Assembly (NCBI GenBank): GCA_964466455.1
Contig: CAYXNL010000077.1
Span: 1 to 8,428 of the forward strand
From: S010-25 sp964466455
GTDB lineage: Bacteria > Pseudomonadota > Gammaproteobacteria > SZUA-229
Length of the DNA: 8,428 bases
Direction of reading: 5' to 3'
Shown here piece after piece: positions 1 through 6,174 of this stretch. The position numbers and the translations under genes were made by a program. The notes beneath the pieces were generated by a model. That model saw nothing but the letters and a program-made list of their open reading frames with translations. It had not been told where the DNA came from and did not search any database. The stretch's first letter is position 1; the number at the start of each line of letters is the position of its first letter.

Positions 1-48
1 CTTCATTATCCATTGGCTTCATTATCCATTGGCTTCATTATCCATCGG
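1..48. repeat. Tandem array of three 16-bp direct repeats, open at the left edge
   Basis: The unit CTTCATTATCCATTGG occurs at 1-16 and 17-32 exactly, and at 33-48 with a single T-to-C change. The array begins at the first base of the window, so more copies may lie to the left. A 16-bp period is not a multiple of three, so it is unlikely to sit inside an expressed reading frame. Read on the minus strand each unit contains two ATG triplets (in ATGGATAATGAAG). In related genomes rluD lies divergent to bamD; if so here, this array would fall at or just before its start codon. That placement is inference. Confidence 0.85.
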
Positions 49-73
49 CATATATTACTGAAACGGGTGAAAC

Positions 74-165
74 GGATACTTATTGTTCAAGGCCGTCAGC
101 CGCAGGGGTGCGGGTGTCGAGCTTACATGGAGGTATTTACAGCGTGTCTTGAACAATAAGTATCC
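74..165. repeat. Element bounded by perfect 18-bp inverted repeats (MITE-like or structured repeat)
   Basis: The left arm GGATACTTATTGTTCAAG (74-91) is the exact reverse complement of the right arm at 148-165. The 56-nt interior is GC-richer than its flanks and has its own hairpin: CCGCA (100-104) pairs with TGCGG (109-113) around a GGGG loop, extendable past one G-G mismatch. The right arm is followed by five T (166-170), so a transcript read rightward would resemble a very long intrinsic terminator. No target-site duplication is visible and there is no transposase. From memory, similar short elements with an interior of this type are scattered through gammaproteobacterial genomes; I could not verify this. 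It lies between bamD and whatever precedes the window. Confidence 0.75.
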
Positions 166-225
166 TTTTTATCTATCCTGTTAGTATATTGGAATTTACA
201 CAGGACTCATACTGTTTAACTTAGG

Positions 226-231
226 TATAAT
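226..231 (+). promoter_or_regulatory. Candidate -10 box of the bamD promoter
   Basis: A perfect TATAAT lies 48 nt before the bamD start codon. No good -35 hexamer sits 16-18 nt upstream (sequence near 203-208 is GGACTC), and there is no TG extension. A TTTACA at 195-200 is too far away (25 nt). The box is therefore a tentative call in an AT-rich stretch. Confidence 0.3.
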
Positions 232-279
232 ACCCTATTGTAACCAATAAACCTCTATGCTACCTGAACGAAAAAATAT

Positions 280-1083
280 ATGCGATTGATCCGACTTATC
301 CTGCTTATTGCAGTAGCTATAGCCTTTTTACCGGGTTGTGCCACCAGTGAGAATAAACCCAAAAACGCCGAGCACTCCGCAAAAAAACTGTACCAGGAGG
401 CACAAACCGCGATTGACGCAACAGAATTTAAAACCGCCGTACAGTATCTTGAATCACTGGAAGCCCGCTATCCGTTTTCGCCTTATGCCAAGCAGGCAGA
501 GCTTGATATTGCCTATGCCTATTATAAATTTGATGAACTGGATAAAGCCGATGGCGCAGCAGACCGTTTTGTACGACTCCACCCGCGCTCCCCGAACCTG
601 GACTATGTGTATTATCTGAAAGGTTTAATCGACTTTACCCGTGGTTCCGGGCTGCTCGACACATGGATTCCCCGTCACCCCTACAAGCACGACCCCACGG
701 TGATGGAAAATGCCTATAACAATTTCGCTACGCTGGTACGGCGCTATCCGAACAGTCGCTACGCGGGTGATGCCTACCAGCGTATGATTTTCCTGCGCAA
801 TCAGATGGCAAGAAAAGATATTGATATTGCCGACTTTTACGTTCGACGCGGTGCCTGGCTGTCCTCGGCCAATCGCGCCAAAGCGATAATTATGCGTTAC
901 CCGGAATCCATCTGGGTAAAACAGGCACTGGAAATCATGCAACGGTCATATCAGCATCTGGGGCTCAAAAAGCTTGCCGCCGACACCCAACGTGTCATTG
1001 ATGCCAATAAATTTAATCTGATATCCACTGTTGTCGATCCTGAGCCGCACAAGGCAAAACCATTACCCAGCCTGAACCTGTAA
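280..1083 (+). CDS. bamD: Outer membrane protein assembly factor BamD (ComL) lipoprotein
   Basis: BamD is the essential lipoprotein of the BAM complex that folds beta-barrel proteins into the outer membrane; it sits on the periplasmic face and works with BamA. The 267-aa product starts with a charged n-region and hydrophobic core followed by a lipobox, LPGC, with the lipidated cysteine at residue 20. Residue +2 is Ala, not Asp, which fits sorting to the outer membrane. The mature part is a run of TPR-like helical pairs from about residue 31 to 240, with the family signatures LYQEAQTAID (37-46), ARYPFSPYAKQA (62-73), FVRLHPRSPN (97-106), RGSGLLDTWIPR (121-132, family-typical loop) and RRYPNSRYAGDA (154-165). 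Length is slightly above the roughly 245 aa of the E. coli protein. The ATG at 280 is chosen because it gives a complete signal peptide; the ribosome binding site is weak. It is convergent with nadE. Confidence 0.95.
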   Translation: MRLIRLILLIAVAIAFLPGCATSENKPKNAEHSAKKLYQEAQTAIDATEFKTAVQYLESLEARYPFSPYAKQAELDIAYAYYKFDELDKADGAADRFVRLHPRSPNLDYVYYLKGLIDFTRGSGLLDTWIPRHPYKHDPTVMENAYNNFATLVRRYPNSRYAGDAYQRMIFLRNQMARKDIDIADFYVRRGAWLSSANRAKAIIMRYPESIWVKQALEIMQRSYQHLGLKKLAADTQRVIDANKFNLISTVVDPEPHKAKPLPSLNL

Positions 1084-1095
1084 CGTCCCCTGTAA

Positions 1096-1120
1096 CTGCT
1101 TCCCATAGCAATGGAAGCAG
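1096..1120. terminator. Hairpin between convergent bamD and nadE, possible terminator
   Basis: CTGCTTCC (1096-1103) is the exact reverse complement of GGAAGCAG (1113-1120). An alternative fold bulges C1102 and adds CCAT/ATGG, giving a 10-bp stem with a 4-nt AGCA loop. It starts 13 nt after the bamD stop codon. There is no T-run on either side, so it is not a canonical intrinsic terminator; it may act in RNA 3'-end stabilisation or as a bidirectional stop between the two converging genes. Confidence 0.45.
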
Positions 1121-1172
1121 ACCGGATTATCTAAGGTATCTTTGAATCCGCTACATCAGCCAGTCGCTCCGG

Positions 1173-2837
1173 TTAACGGCGATACCCCGATGTAATCGGG
1201 TATCGCCGATCACGCCCGAAGGCTCGCCGCGTGATACGTATTCCCGGTGCTGACTGACGGCGTTTGTATTCATTACGCTGTACCAGATTAATCACCTTCA
1301 TTACCGTTTCACGGCTTATGCCCTGAGCCACGATTTCTTCCAGCGGAATATCCTGCTCAATGGATAAGGCCAGGATACGATCCAGTATTTCATAATCGGG
1401 CAGAGAATCCTGATCCAGCTGACCTTCACGTAATTCCGCCGTGGGCGGGCGAGTTAATACCCGTTCTGGAATCACTGCACTCATACCATTACGATAACGG
1501 CATAAGGCATATACCCGCGTTTTGCACACATCTTTTAGCGGTGCAAAGCCACCACACATATCACCATATAAGGTCGCATAGCCCACCGCCATTTCACTTT
1601 TATTACCCGTGGTTAATACCATTGCCCCGGTTTTATTGGATATCGCCATCAGTAAAACACCCCGGCAGCGAGCCTGTAGATTCTCTTCTGTTACGTCCTC
1701 TTTTGCACCATTAAACACCGGTGTCAGAGTTGTCAAAAAGGACTGGAACACTGCTTCAATTTCAATCACATCAAAACGCACCCCCAGTTTTTCTGCTTCC
1801 AGTCGGGCATCCTGCTGGCTGATATCGGCGGTATAACGCGATGGCATCATCACCGCCTGTACATTTTCAGCACCCAGTGCATCGACCGCTATGGCCAGTG
1901 TTAAGGCAGAATCTACACCACCGGATAAACCGATGACTACCGCACTAAAGCCATTTTGCCGTACAAAATCTCTCACGCCGGTAAGCAGCGCTGTGTAGAT
2001 CATTGCATCGGTGGATAAAACCGGGGCAATGGCCGCTTGTTCCCCCACGAGAATACCTTGCTGATAATGCAATAAAATTTGTGCCGGTTGAAAAGCCGGG
2101 CCGCTTGCAACCAACTGACCGGTTGCATTTACCGCCAGCGATGCACCGTCAAACACTAGCTCATCCTGCCCCCCCACCAGATTGGTGTACACGATGGGTA
2201 ATCCCGTTTCGCGTACCCGACATTGCAATGCCTGCACCCGTTCCTCGTATTTATCAGTATGAAAGGGTGAAGCATTGAGTACCACAATAAGATCCGCCCC
2301 GTCTGCAGCAATACCGGCAACAATATCTGGCCGCCAGATATCTTCACAAATACTCAGGGCGACACGCACCCCCTTTACCGTTACGCTAACCGCTTTATCC
2401 CCAGCAATAAAATAACGTTTTTCATCAAAGACTGCATAATTTGGCAGTGACTGTTTGGCATAGCTGGCGATAATGGTATTACCCCGAACCCATACTGCTG
2501 AATTAAACAGAAGCCCCGCATCATCCGCCGCAAGTGGCAAACCGAAGACAACATCTACCGCAGGCAGTGCTTCAACAAGTCGCTTGCATTCACGTTGACA
2601 CGATGCGATAAAACCCGGCCGATGGAGTAGATCTTCTGGCGGGTAGCCAGTTAATGCCAGCTCGGGAAAGACAATCAGCTCTGCTCCCTGGGCGCTGGCC
2701 TGGGCGGATAAATGAATAATTTTATCGGCATTTGCCGGTAAATCACCTACCTGAAAATGATCCTGTACAAGAACAATTTTCAGCTTGTTGTCCTCCTGAT
2801 GAGGCGATACGGGCTGGGTGGAAGAATACTGACTCAT
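1173..2837 (-). CDS. nadE: Glutamine-dependent NAD+ synthetase
   Basis: It catalyses the last step of NAD+ synthesis, amidating deamido-NAD+ with ATP and ammonia drawn from glutamine; cytosolic. The 554-aa protein has the two expected parts. The N-terminal nitrilase-fold glutaminase (about 19-260) shows the Glu-Lys-Cys triad: E59 in FPELALTGYP, K128 in YAKQSLPNY and C164 in SICEDIWRP. The C-terminal synthetase (about 275-554) shows the ATP-pyrophosphatase P-loop SGGVDS (305-310), TTGNKSEMAVGYATLYGDM (409-427), the PERVLTRPPTAELR segment (457-470) and the closing RRYPITSG. Length is typical of the two-domain type. The start at 2837 leaves about 18 non-conserved residues before the first conserved strand (LKIVLVQ); an AAGAAG purine run precedes it. 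The gene lies between bamD and pilS in reverse and is divergent from pilS. An 8-codon upstream ORF overlaps its start. Confidence 0.96.
   Translation of the reverse strand: MSQYSSTQPVSPHQEDNKLKIVLVQDHFQVGDLPANADKIIHLSAQASAQGAELIVFPELALTGYPPEDLLHRPGFIASCQRECKRLVEALPAVDVVFGLPLAADDAGLLFNSAVWVRGNTIIASYAKQSLPNYAVFDEKRYFIAGDKAVSVTVKGVRVALSICEDIWRPDIVAGIAADGADLIVVLNASPFHTDKYEERVQALQCRVRETGLPIVYTNLVGGQDELVFDGASLAVNATGQLVASGPAFQPAQILLHYQQGILVGEQAAIAPVLSTDAMIYTALLTGVRDFVRQNGFSAVVIGLSGGVDSALTLAIAVDALGAENVQAVMMPSRYTADISQQDARLEAEKLGVRFDVIEIEAVFQSFLTTLTPVFNGAKEDVTEENLQARCRGVLLMAISNKTGAMVLTTGNKSEMAVGYATLYGDMCGGFAPLKDVCKTRVYALCRYRNGMSAVIPERVLTRPPTAELREGQLDQDSLPDYEILDRILALSIEQDIPLEEIVAQGISRETVMKVINLVQRNEYKRRQSAPGIRITRRAFGRDRRYPITSGYRR
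1177..1208. repeat. Strong inverted repeat inside the last codons of nadE
   Basis: A 14-bp stem with one bulged C and a 3-nt GTA loop: CGGCGATACCC plus GAT (1177-1191) pairs with ATC plus GGGTATCGCCG (1195-1208). It covers the codons for the C-terminal residues of NadE, ending 2 nt inside the stop codon. No T-run follows in the nadE direction. The protein end (RYPITSGYRR) looks family-typical, so the repeat probably arose within constraint of the coding sequence rather than by insertion. Possible role: 3'-end processing or termination shared by the convergent pair. Confidence 0.6.
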
Positions 2838-2860
2838 AAAAATCTTCTTAACTTATCCAT
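2834..2860 (-). other. Eight-codon upstream ORF overlapping the nadE start codon
   Basis: On the minus strand an ATG at 2860-2858 opens the frame MDKLRRFL and ends in TGA at 2836-2834, which overlaps the nadE ATG (2837-2835) as ATGA. This geometry would allow translational coupling. No convincing ribosome binding site precedes the upstream ATG, and the 8-bp dyad at 2861-2888 abuts it directly. It could be chance. Confidence 0.2.
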
Positions 2861-2888
2861 CGCTGACAGCACACGGCTGATGTCAGCG
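2861..2888. promoter_or_regulatory. Dyad in the nadE/pilS divergent region
   Basis: CGCTGACA (2861-2868) is the exact reverse complement of TGTCAGCG (2881-2888), with a 12-nt spacer. It lies 24 nt before the nadE start on the minus strand, in the probable 5' leader, and upstream of the pilS promoter candidate. It could be an operator or a leader hairpin; no known regulator motif is recognised. Confidence 0.35.
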
Positions 2889-2944
2889 CACATCTAATGG
2901 GTAAAAAAATACCAGGGATCGCCAACTTTACCATATTGCCCGTC

Positions 2945-2973
2945 TGAACATTGTCAGAAATTACCGCTATACT
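2945..2973 (+). promoter_or_regulatory. Candidate sigma-70 promoter of pilS
   Basis: TGAACA (2945-2950, four of six consensus positions) and TATACT (2968-2973, five of six) are 17 nt apart. The -10 box ends 47 nt before the pilS GTG start. Spacing is ideal; the -35 is mediocre. Confidence 0.4.
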
Positions 2974-3020
2974 CGGTGCAATAACTCACAACCACGATAG
3001 CGTATGGAGCGCCTTTAAGT

Positions 3021-4664
3021 GTGTTAAATATTCTGGCATATAACAATCCGGTGAAAATAGATGATACCGACTGGTACCGTTTACGCCTGTTTAATTATTT
3101 TCGCGCGGCACTGGCATTATTATTTATCACTGTTTACCTAAATGGCTGGTTACAACAACTTGTTCCGGCAGACAGGATTCAGCCCGTTTTATTTATTATC
3201 ACGGCCTTATTGTATCTTGCCAGTACTATTATTTTTATTGCCGGTATTTCCCGCCGACAACCATCATTAAACGTGCAGGTTATTATCCAGACCATGGTTG
3301 ATATCAGCGTCATTGTATTACTGATGCACGCCGCTGGGGGTATCCAGACCGGTCTGGGTATGTTACTGATTATTACCACCTCCATGACCAGTATATTTCT
3401 AAACCAGCGTTTCACCCTGCTGTTTGCGGCCATCGCCACCCTTGCCATACTCGGGGATCAGGTTATTTCCCGAATTCTGGAAACCGGATTTACCCCGGCT
3501 TTTACCCAGGCAAGCATGCTCGGTGCTTTAATTTTTACCTCTGCCCTGCTCACCACTTATATTACCAGTCATTTACGTGTTTCCGAGAAACTGGCACACG
3601 ACAAGAGCCAGGAACTGAAATCAGTCGTTCAGATGAACGAGCATATTATTCGCAGCATGCGTACCGGTATTATGGTTGTAAATAATAATGGCAGTATCCT
3701 GCTGTCGAATAATGCCGCTGCTGAATTACTGGGTATTGATCAAATCAAACGCTATACCCTGCTGAATAAAATATCCCCATTGCTATACCAGCGTTATGAT
3801 GAATGGATCAATCATCATATTCAGAATCACCAGTCCATTACGCAACCACATGGCCTGCCGGATATTCAACCGGGTTTCAGCCAGATTAATCAAAACCCCG
3901 ATAGCAGCCAGCGTACACTGATCTTTCTTGATGATGCAACGCAACTGGCGCAACGTTTTCAGCAGGTAAAACTGGCTTCGTTGGGTCGTCTCACCGCAAG
4001 TATTGCGCATGAAATCCGTAACCCACTGGCAGCCATTAATCATGCCGGACAACTACTGGGTGAATCATCACGTGACCCGACAGATAGCAAACTCACCCGA
4101 ATTATTAATACGCAGACAAAACGGCTGAATGGTATTGTGGAAAATGTTCTACAATTATCGCGACAACAGCAGGGCAATATTGAAACCATTATATTGCGGG
4201 ACTGGCTACAGAAATTCCGCGAGGAATTTTATCGCACCCAGGGCATACAGCGCAGCCAGATGCTTATAGAAATACAGCCAGACAGCCTGACGATTTTATT
4301 TGACCCAACCCAGTTACACCAGGTGCTATGGAATCTATGTAGCAATGCGATCAATCATTCCGGTATGACTACTGATGCAATTATTATCCGTATTCAGGGT
4401 GGTCAGGATACGGACCTGGCGCAACCTTTTATTGATATTATTGATAACGGTAGCGGCATTGATAAACAGACACAGGCACACATATTCGAACCTTTTTTCA
4501 CTACCCATACCGACGGTACCGGACTCGGGTTATACATCACCCGCGAAGTGATAGAAAACAACCGTGCTAAAATACGTTATATACATTTACCGGCGGGGGG
4601 CACCTGTTTTCGTATTTATTTTCTGGAAGCAACGCAGACCACCCTGGCACATGTATCGCCATAA
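3021..4664 (+). CDS. pilS: Type IV pilus two-component sensor histidine kinase PilS
   Basis: Inner-membrane kinase that phosphorylates PilR to control pilin expression. The 547-aa protein has six predicted membrane helices (about 22-44, 54-77, 86-104, 109-126, 129-146, 163-183), the PilS arrangement with little periplasmic sequence. A PAS-like domain follows (about 205-285, starting MNEHIIRSMRTGIMVVNNNG). The dimerisation/phosphotransfer helix carries H330 in the H-box SIAHEIRNPLAA. The ATPase domain has the N-box around N438-N445, G1 box DNGSGID (475-481) and G2 box DGTGLGL (498-504). The start is GTG at 3021; the nearby ATG at 3004 hits a stop after four codons and cannot be used. GGAG at 3006-3009 is a serviceable but distant (11 nt) ribosome binding site. 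pilR follows 35 nt after its stop, so co-transcription is likely. In P. aeruginosa the kinase responds to PilA levels in the membrane. Confidence 0.93.
   Translation: MLNILAYNNPVKIDDTDWYRLRLFNYFRAALALLFITVYLNGWLQQLVPADRIQPVLFIITALLYLASTIIFIAGISRRQPSLNVQVIIQTMVDISVIVLLMHAAGGIQTGLGMLLIITTSMTSIFLNQRFTLLFAAIATLAILGDQVISRILETGFTPAFTQASMLGALIFTSALLTTYITSHLRVSEKLAHDKSQELKSVVQMNEHIIRSMRTGIMVVNNNGSILLSNNAAAELLGIDQIKRYTLLNKISPLLYQRYDEWINHHIQNHQSITQPHGLPDIQPGFSQINQNPDSSQRTLIFLDDATQLAQRFQQVKLASLGRLTASIAHEIRNPLAAINHAGQLLGESSRDPTDSKLTRIINTQTKRLNGIVENVLQLSRQQQGNIETIILRDWLQKFREEFYRTQGIQRSQMLIEIQPDSLTILFDPTQLHQVLWNLCSNAINHSGMTTDAIIIRIQGGQDTDLAQPFIDIIDNGSGIDKQTQAHIFEPFFTTHTDGTGLGLYITREVIENNRAKIRYIHLPAGGTCFRIYFLEATQTTLAHVSP
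4645..4660 (+). promoter_or_regulatory. Weak candidate sigma-54 promoter before pilR
   Basis: TGGCAC (4645-4650), five bases, then TCGCC (4656-4660) gives the required GG-N10-GC spacing of -24/-12 promoters. The -24 half is perfect; the -12 half departs from TTGCA at two positions. It lies in the last codons of pilS, placing a start site near 4671, ahead of the pilR start at 4700. A match of this quality is expected by chance about once per four windows of this size. Confidence 0.2.
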
Positions 4665-4688
4665 CAATAACCTAACCCCATTTGAAAC

Positions 4689-4692
4689 AGGA
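4689..4692 (+). promoter_or_regulatory. Ribosome binding site that fixes the pilR start at 4700
   Basis: AGGA lies 7 nt before the ATG at 4700. The frame is open further back to a TTG at 4682, but that start has no ribosome binding site and would overlap this one; the protein from 4700 begins MTAKKVLIVDD, as receiver domains normally do. Confidence 0.7.
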
Positions 4693-4699
4693 ACCAGCC

Positions 4700-6049
4700 A
4701 TGACGGCAAAGAAAGTATTAATTGTCGATGATGAAGTTGATATCTGCGATCTGGTTGAAATCACGCTGATGCGCATGGGTATTACATCCCGGTCGGCACT
4801 AACGCTTAAACAGGCCAGACAACAACTTGACACCGAGCACTTTGATCTGTGCATTACTGATATGCGACTCCCTGATGGGGATGGCATCACTCTGGTCAAA
4901 CATATTCAGCAACATCACAATGGTTTACCGGTAGCGGTAATCACCGCCCACGGTAATATGGAATCGGCCATACGAGCATTGAAAGCGGGGGCTTTTGATT
5001 TTGTCTCCAAACCGGTGGATATTCAGATATTACGCAACCTGGTTACGACCGCCACCCAGCATTTACCCGATACTTCCAAAAATTCGCTGGATGAACACGA
5101 AAAAACCACCATTACCGGTAAATCACCATCCATAGTGGCATTACGAAAAAACATTTTTAAACTGGCACGTAATCAGGCACCGGTATTTATTCATGGTGAA
5201 TCCGGCGTTGGCAAAGAACGTGTTGCCCGCATGATCCACGAACAGGGCGCACGCAGTAAGGCTCCGTTTATTCCGGTCAACTGTGGCGCTATTCCCGGAG
5301 AACTGATGGAAAGTGAGTTTTTCGGGCATACAAAAGGCAGTTTTACCGGTGCTCATAGCGATAAAGAAGGGCTTTTTCAGGCCGCAAATGGCGGCACCCT
5401 GTTTCTTGATGAAGTCGCTGAATTACCACTGAACATGCAGGTAAAACTGTTGCGATCCGTTCAGGAAAAATCTATCCGTCCGCTCGGCTCCACCCAGGAA
5501 AAACCGGTTGATGTACGTATTCTCAGCGCCAGTCATAAAGATCTGGTAACCCTGGTTGCCGATGGCCTGTTCCGGGAAGACCTGTATTACCGCATTAATG
5601 TCATTGAACTCACCATCCCCAGCCTGCGTGAACGGATTGACGATATTCCACTGTTTGTCGAGCAGATACTGGAGACACTCAGCCGTAAAAGTAGATTAGC
5701 CCAGAAACCCAATATAGAAAAAAATGCACTGATTACACTGATATCCTACTCATTTCCCGGTAATGTACGCGAGCTGGAAAACATACTCGAACGCGCTCTG
5801 GCTTTGTGCGAAAACAATATTATCACCAAAGCCGACCTGCACTTAAAACAACCACCGGCAAAAGAAAAAAATCCAGCCAGTGACTCAGTCATCCCACCAG
5901 TCAATCCGATGGATCTGGCCGGGCAGGAAAAAAACAGCATTATGCAGGCACTGGAAAAAACCCGCTGGAATAAAACCGCCGCCGCCAGGCTACTGGGGCT
6001 GAGCTTAAGACAACTACGCTACCGCCTGCAAAAATTGGGTATTGAATAA
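4700..6049 (+). CDS. pilR: Type IV pilus sigma-54-dependent response regulator PilR
   Basis: Cytosolic activator that, once phosphorylated by PilS, uses ATP hydrolysis to open sigma-54 promoters, classically that of the major pilin gene. The 449-aa protein has a receiver domain (1-120) with acidic pocket D10/D11, phosphoacceptor D54, T82 and K104; an AAA+ domain (about 138-370) with Walker A GESGVGKE (166-173), sigma-54 contact loop GSFTGA (213-218), Walker B TLFLDE (233-238) and the FREDLYYRINV segment; and a Fis-type helix-turn-helix at the C-terminus (about 424-449, NKTAAARLLGLSLRQLRYRL). The loop is usually GAFTGA; the Ser variant is, as I recall, normal in PilR proteins. The start was placed at 4700 on the basis of a good ribosome binding site. 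pilS lies 35 nt upstream, and the pair is probably one transcript. No pilin gene or other known PilR target is in view. Confidence 0.94.
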   Translation: MTAKKVLIVDDEVDICDLVEITLMRMGITSRSALTLKQARQQLDTEHFDLCITDMRLPDGDGITLVKHIQQHHNGLPVAVITAHGNMESAIRALKAGAFDFVSKPVDIQILRNLVTTATQHLPDTSKNSLDEHEKTTITGKSPSIVALRKNIFKLARNQAPVFIHGESGVGKERVARMIHEQGARSKAPFIPVNCGAIPGELMESEFFGHTKGSFTGAHSDKEGLFQAANGGTLFLDEVAELPLNMQVKLLRSVQEKSIRPLGSTQEKPVDVRILSASHKDLVTLVADGLFREDLYYRINVIELTIPSLRERIDDIPLFVEQILETLSRKSRLAQKPNIEKNALITLISYSFPGNVRELENILERALALCENNIITKADLHLKQPPAKEKNPASDSVIPPVNPMDLAGQEKNSIMQALEKTRWNKTAAARLLGLSLRQLRYRLQKLGIE

Positions 6050-6090
6050 GTCATCTGGAACGACTAATTTTATAAATTCTGGCACGTAAA

Positions 6091-6113
6091 CCCTGTACTG
6101 GTTAGTATCAGGG
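6091..6113 (+). terminator. Weak hairpin after pilR
   Basis: CCCTG (6091-6095) can pair with CAGGG (6109-6113) around a 13-nt loop, 41 nt after the pilR stop, followed by an A-rich, not T-rich, stretch. The stem is short, so a terminator role is doubtful; nothing better is visible between pilR and the Fic gene. Confidence 0.2.
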
Positions 6114-6174
6114 ATGATAAAAATAAAGAAACTCCAGACCCCCCTGAACTAAACGTTGATTTGAAAGAGAAAAC

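Noticed and set aside
1..48. CRISPR array at the left edge
   Set aside because: The 16-bp units are contiguous with no spacers.
74..165. Ordinary rho-independent terminator
   Set aside because: The 56-nt loop, 18-bp arms and position upstream of bamD rather than after a visible plus-strand gene do not fit; a terminator for an unseen plus-strand gene on the left cannot be fully excluded.
2951..2973. TTGTCA (2951-2956) as -35 box for the pilS promoter
   Set aside because: Only 11 nt separate it from TATACT; TGAACA at 2945-2950 has the correct 17-nt spacing.
4682..4699. TTG start of pilR, adding six residues
   Set aside because: No ribosome binding site before it, whereas the ATG at 4700 has AGGA 7 nt upstream and begins directly at the receiver domain.
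6080..6095. TGGCACG at 6080-6086, a perfect -24 half of a sigma-54 promoter upstream of the Fic gene
   Set aside because: The -12 half is CCCTG where TTGCA is needed, and the obligatory GC at GG-N10-GC spacing is missing (CT is there).
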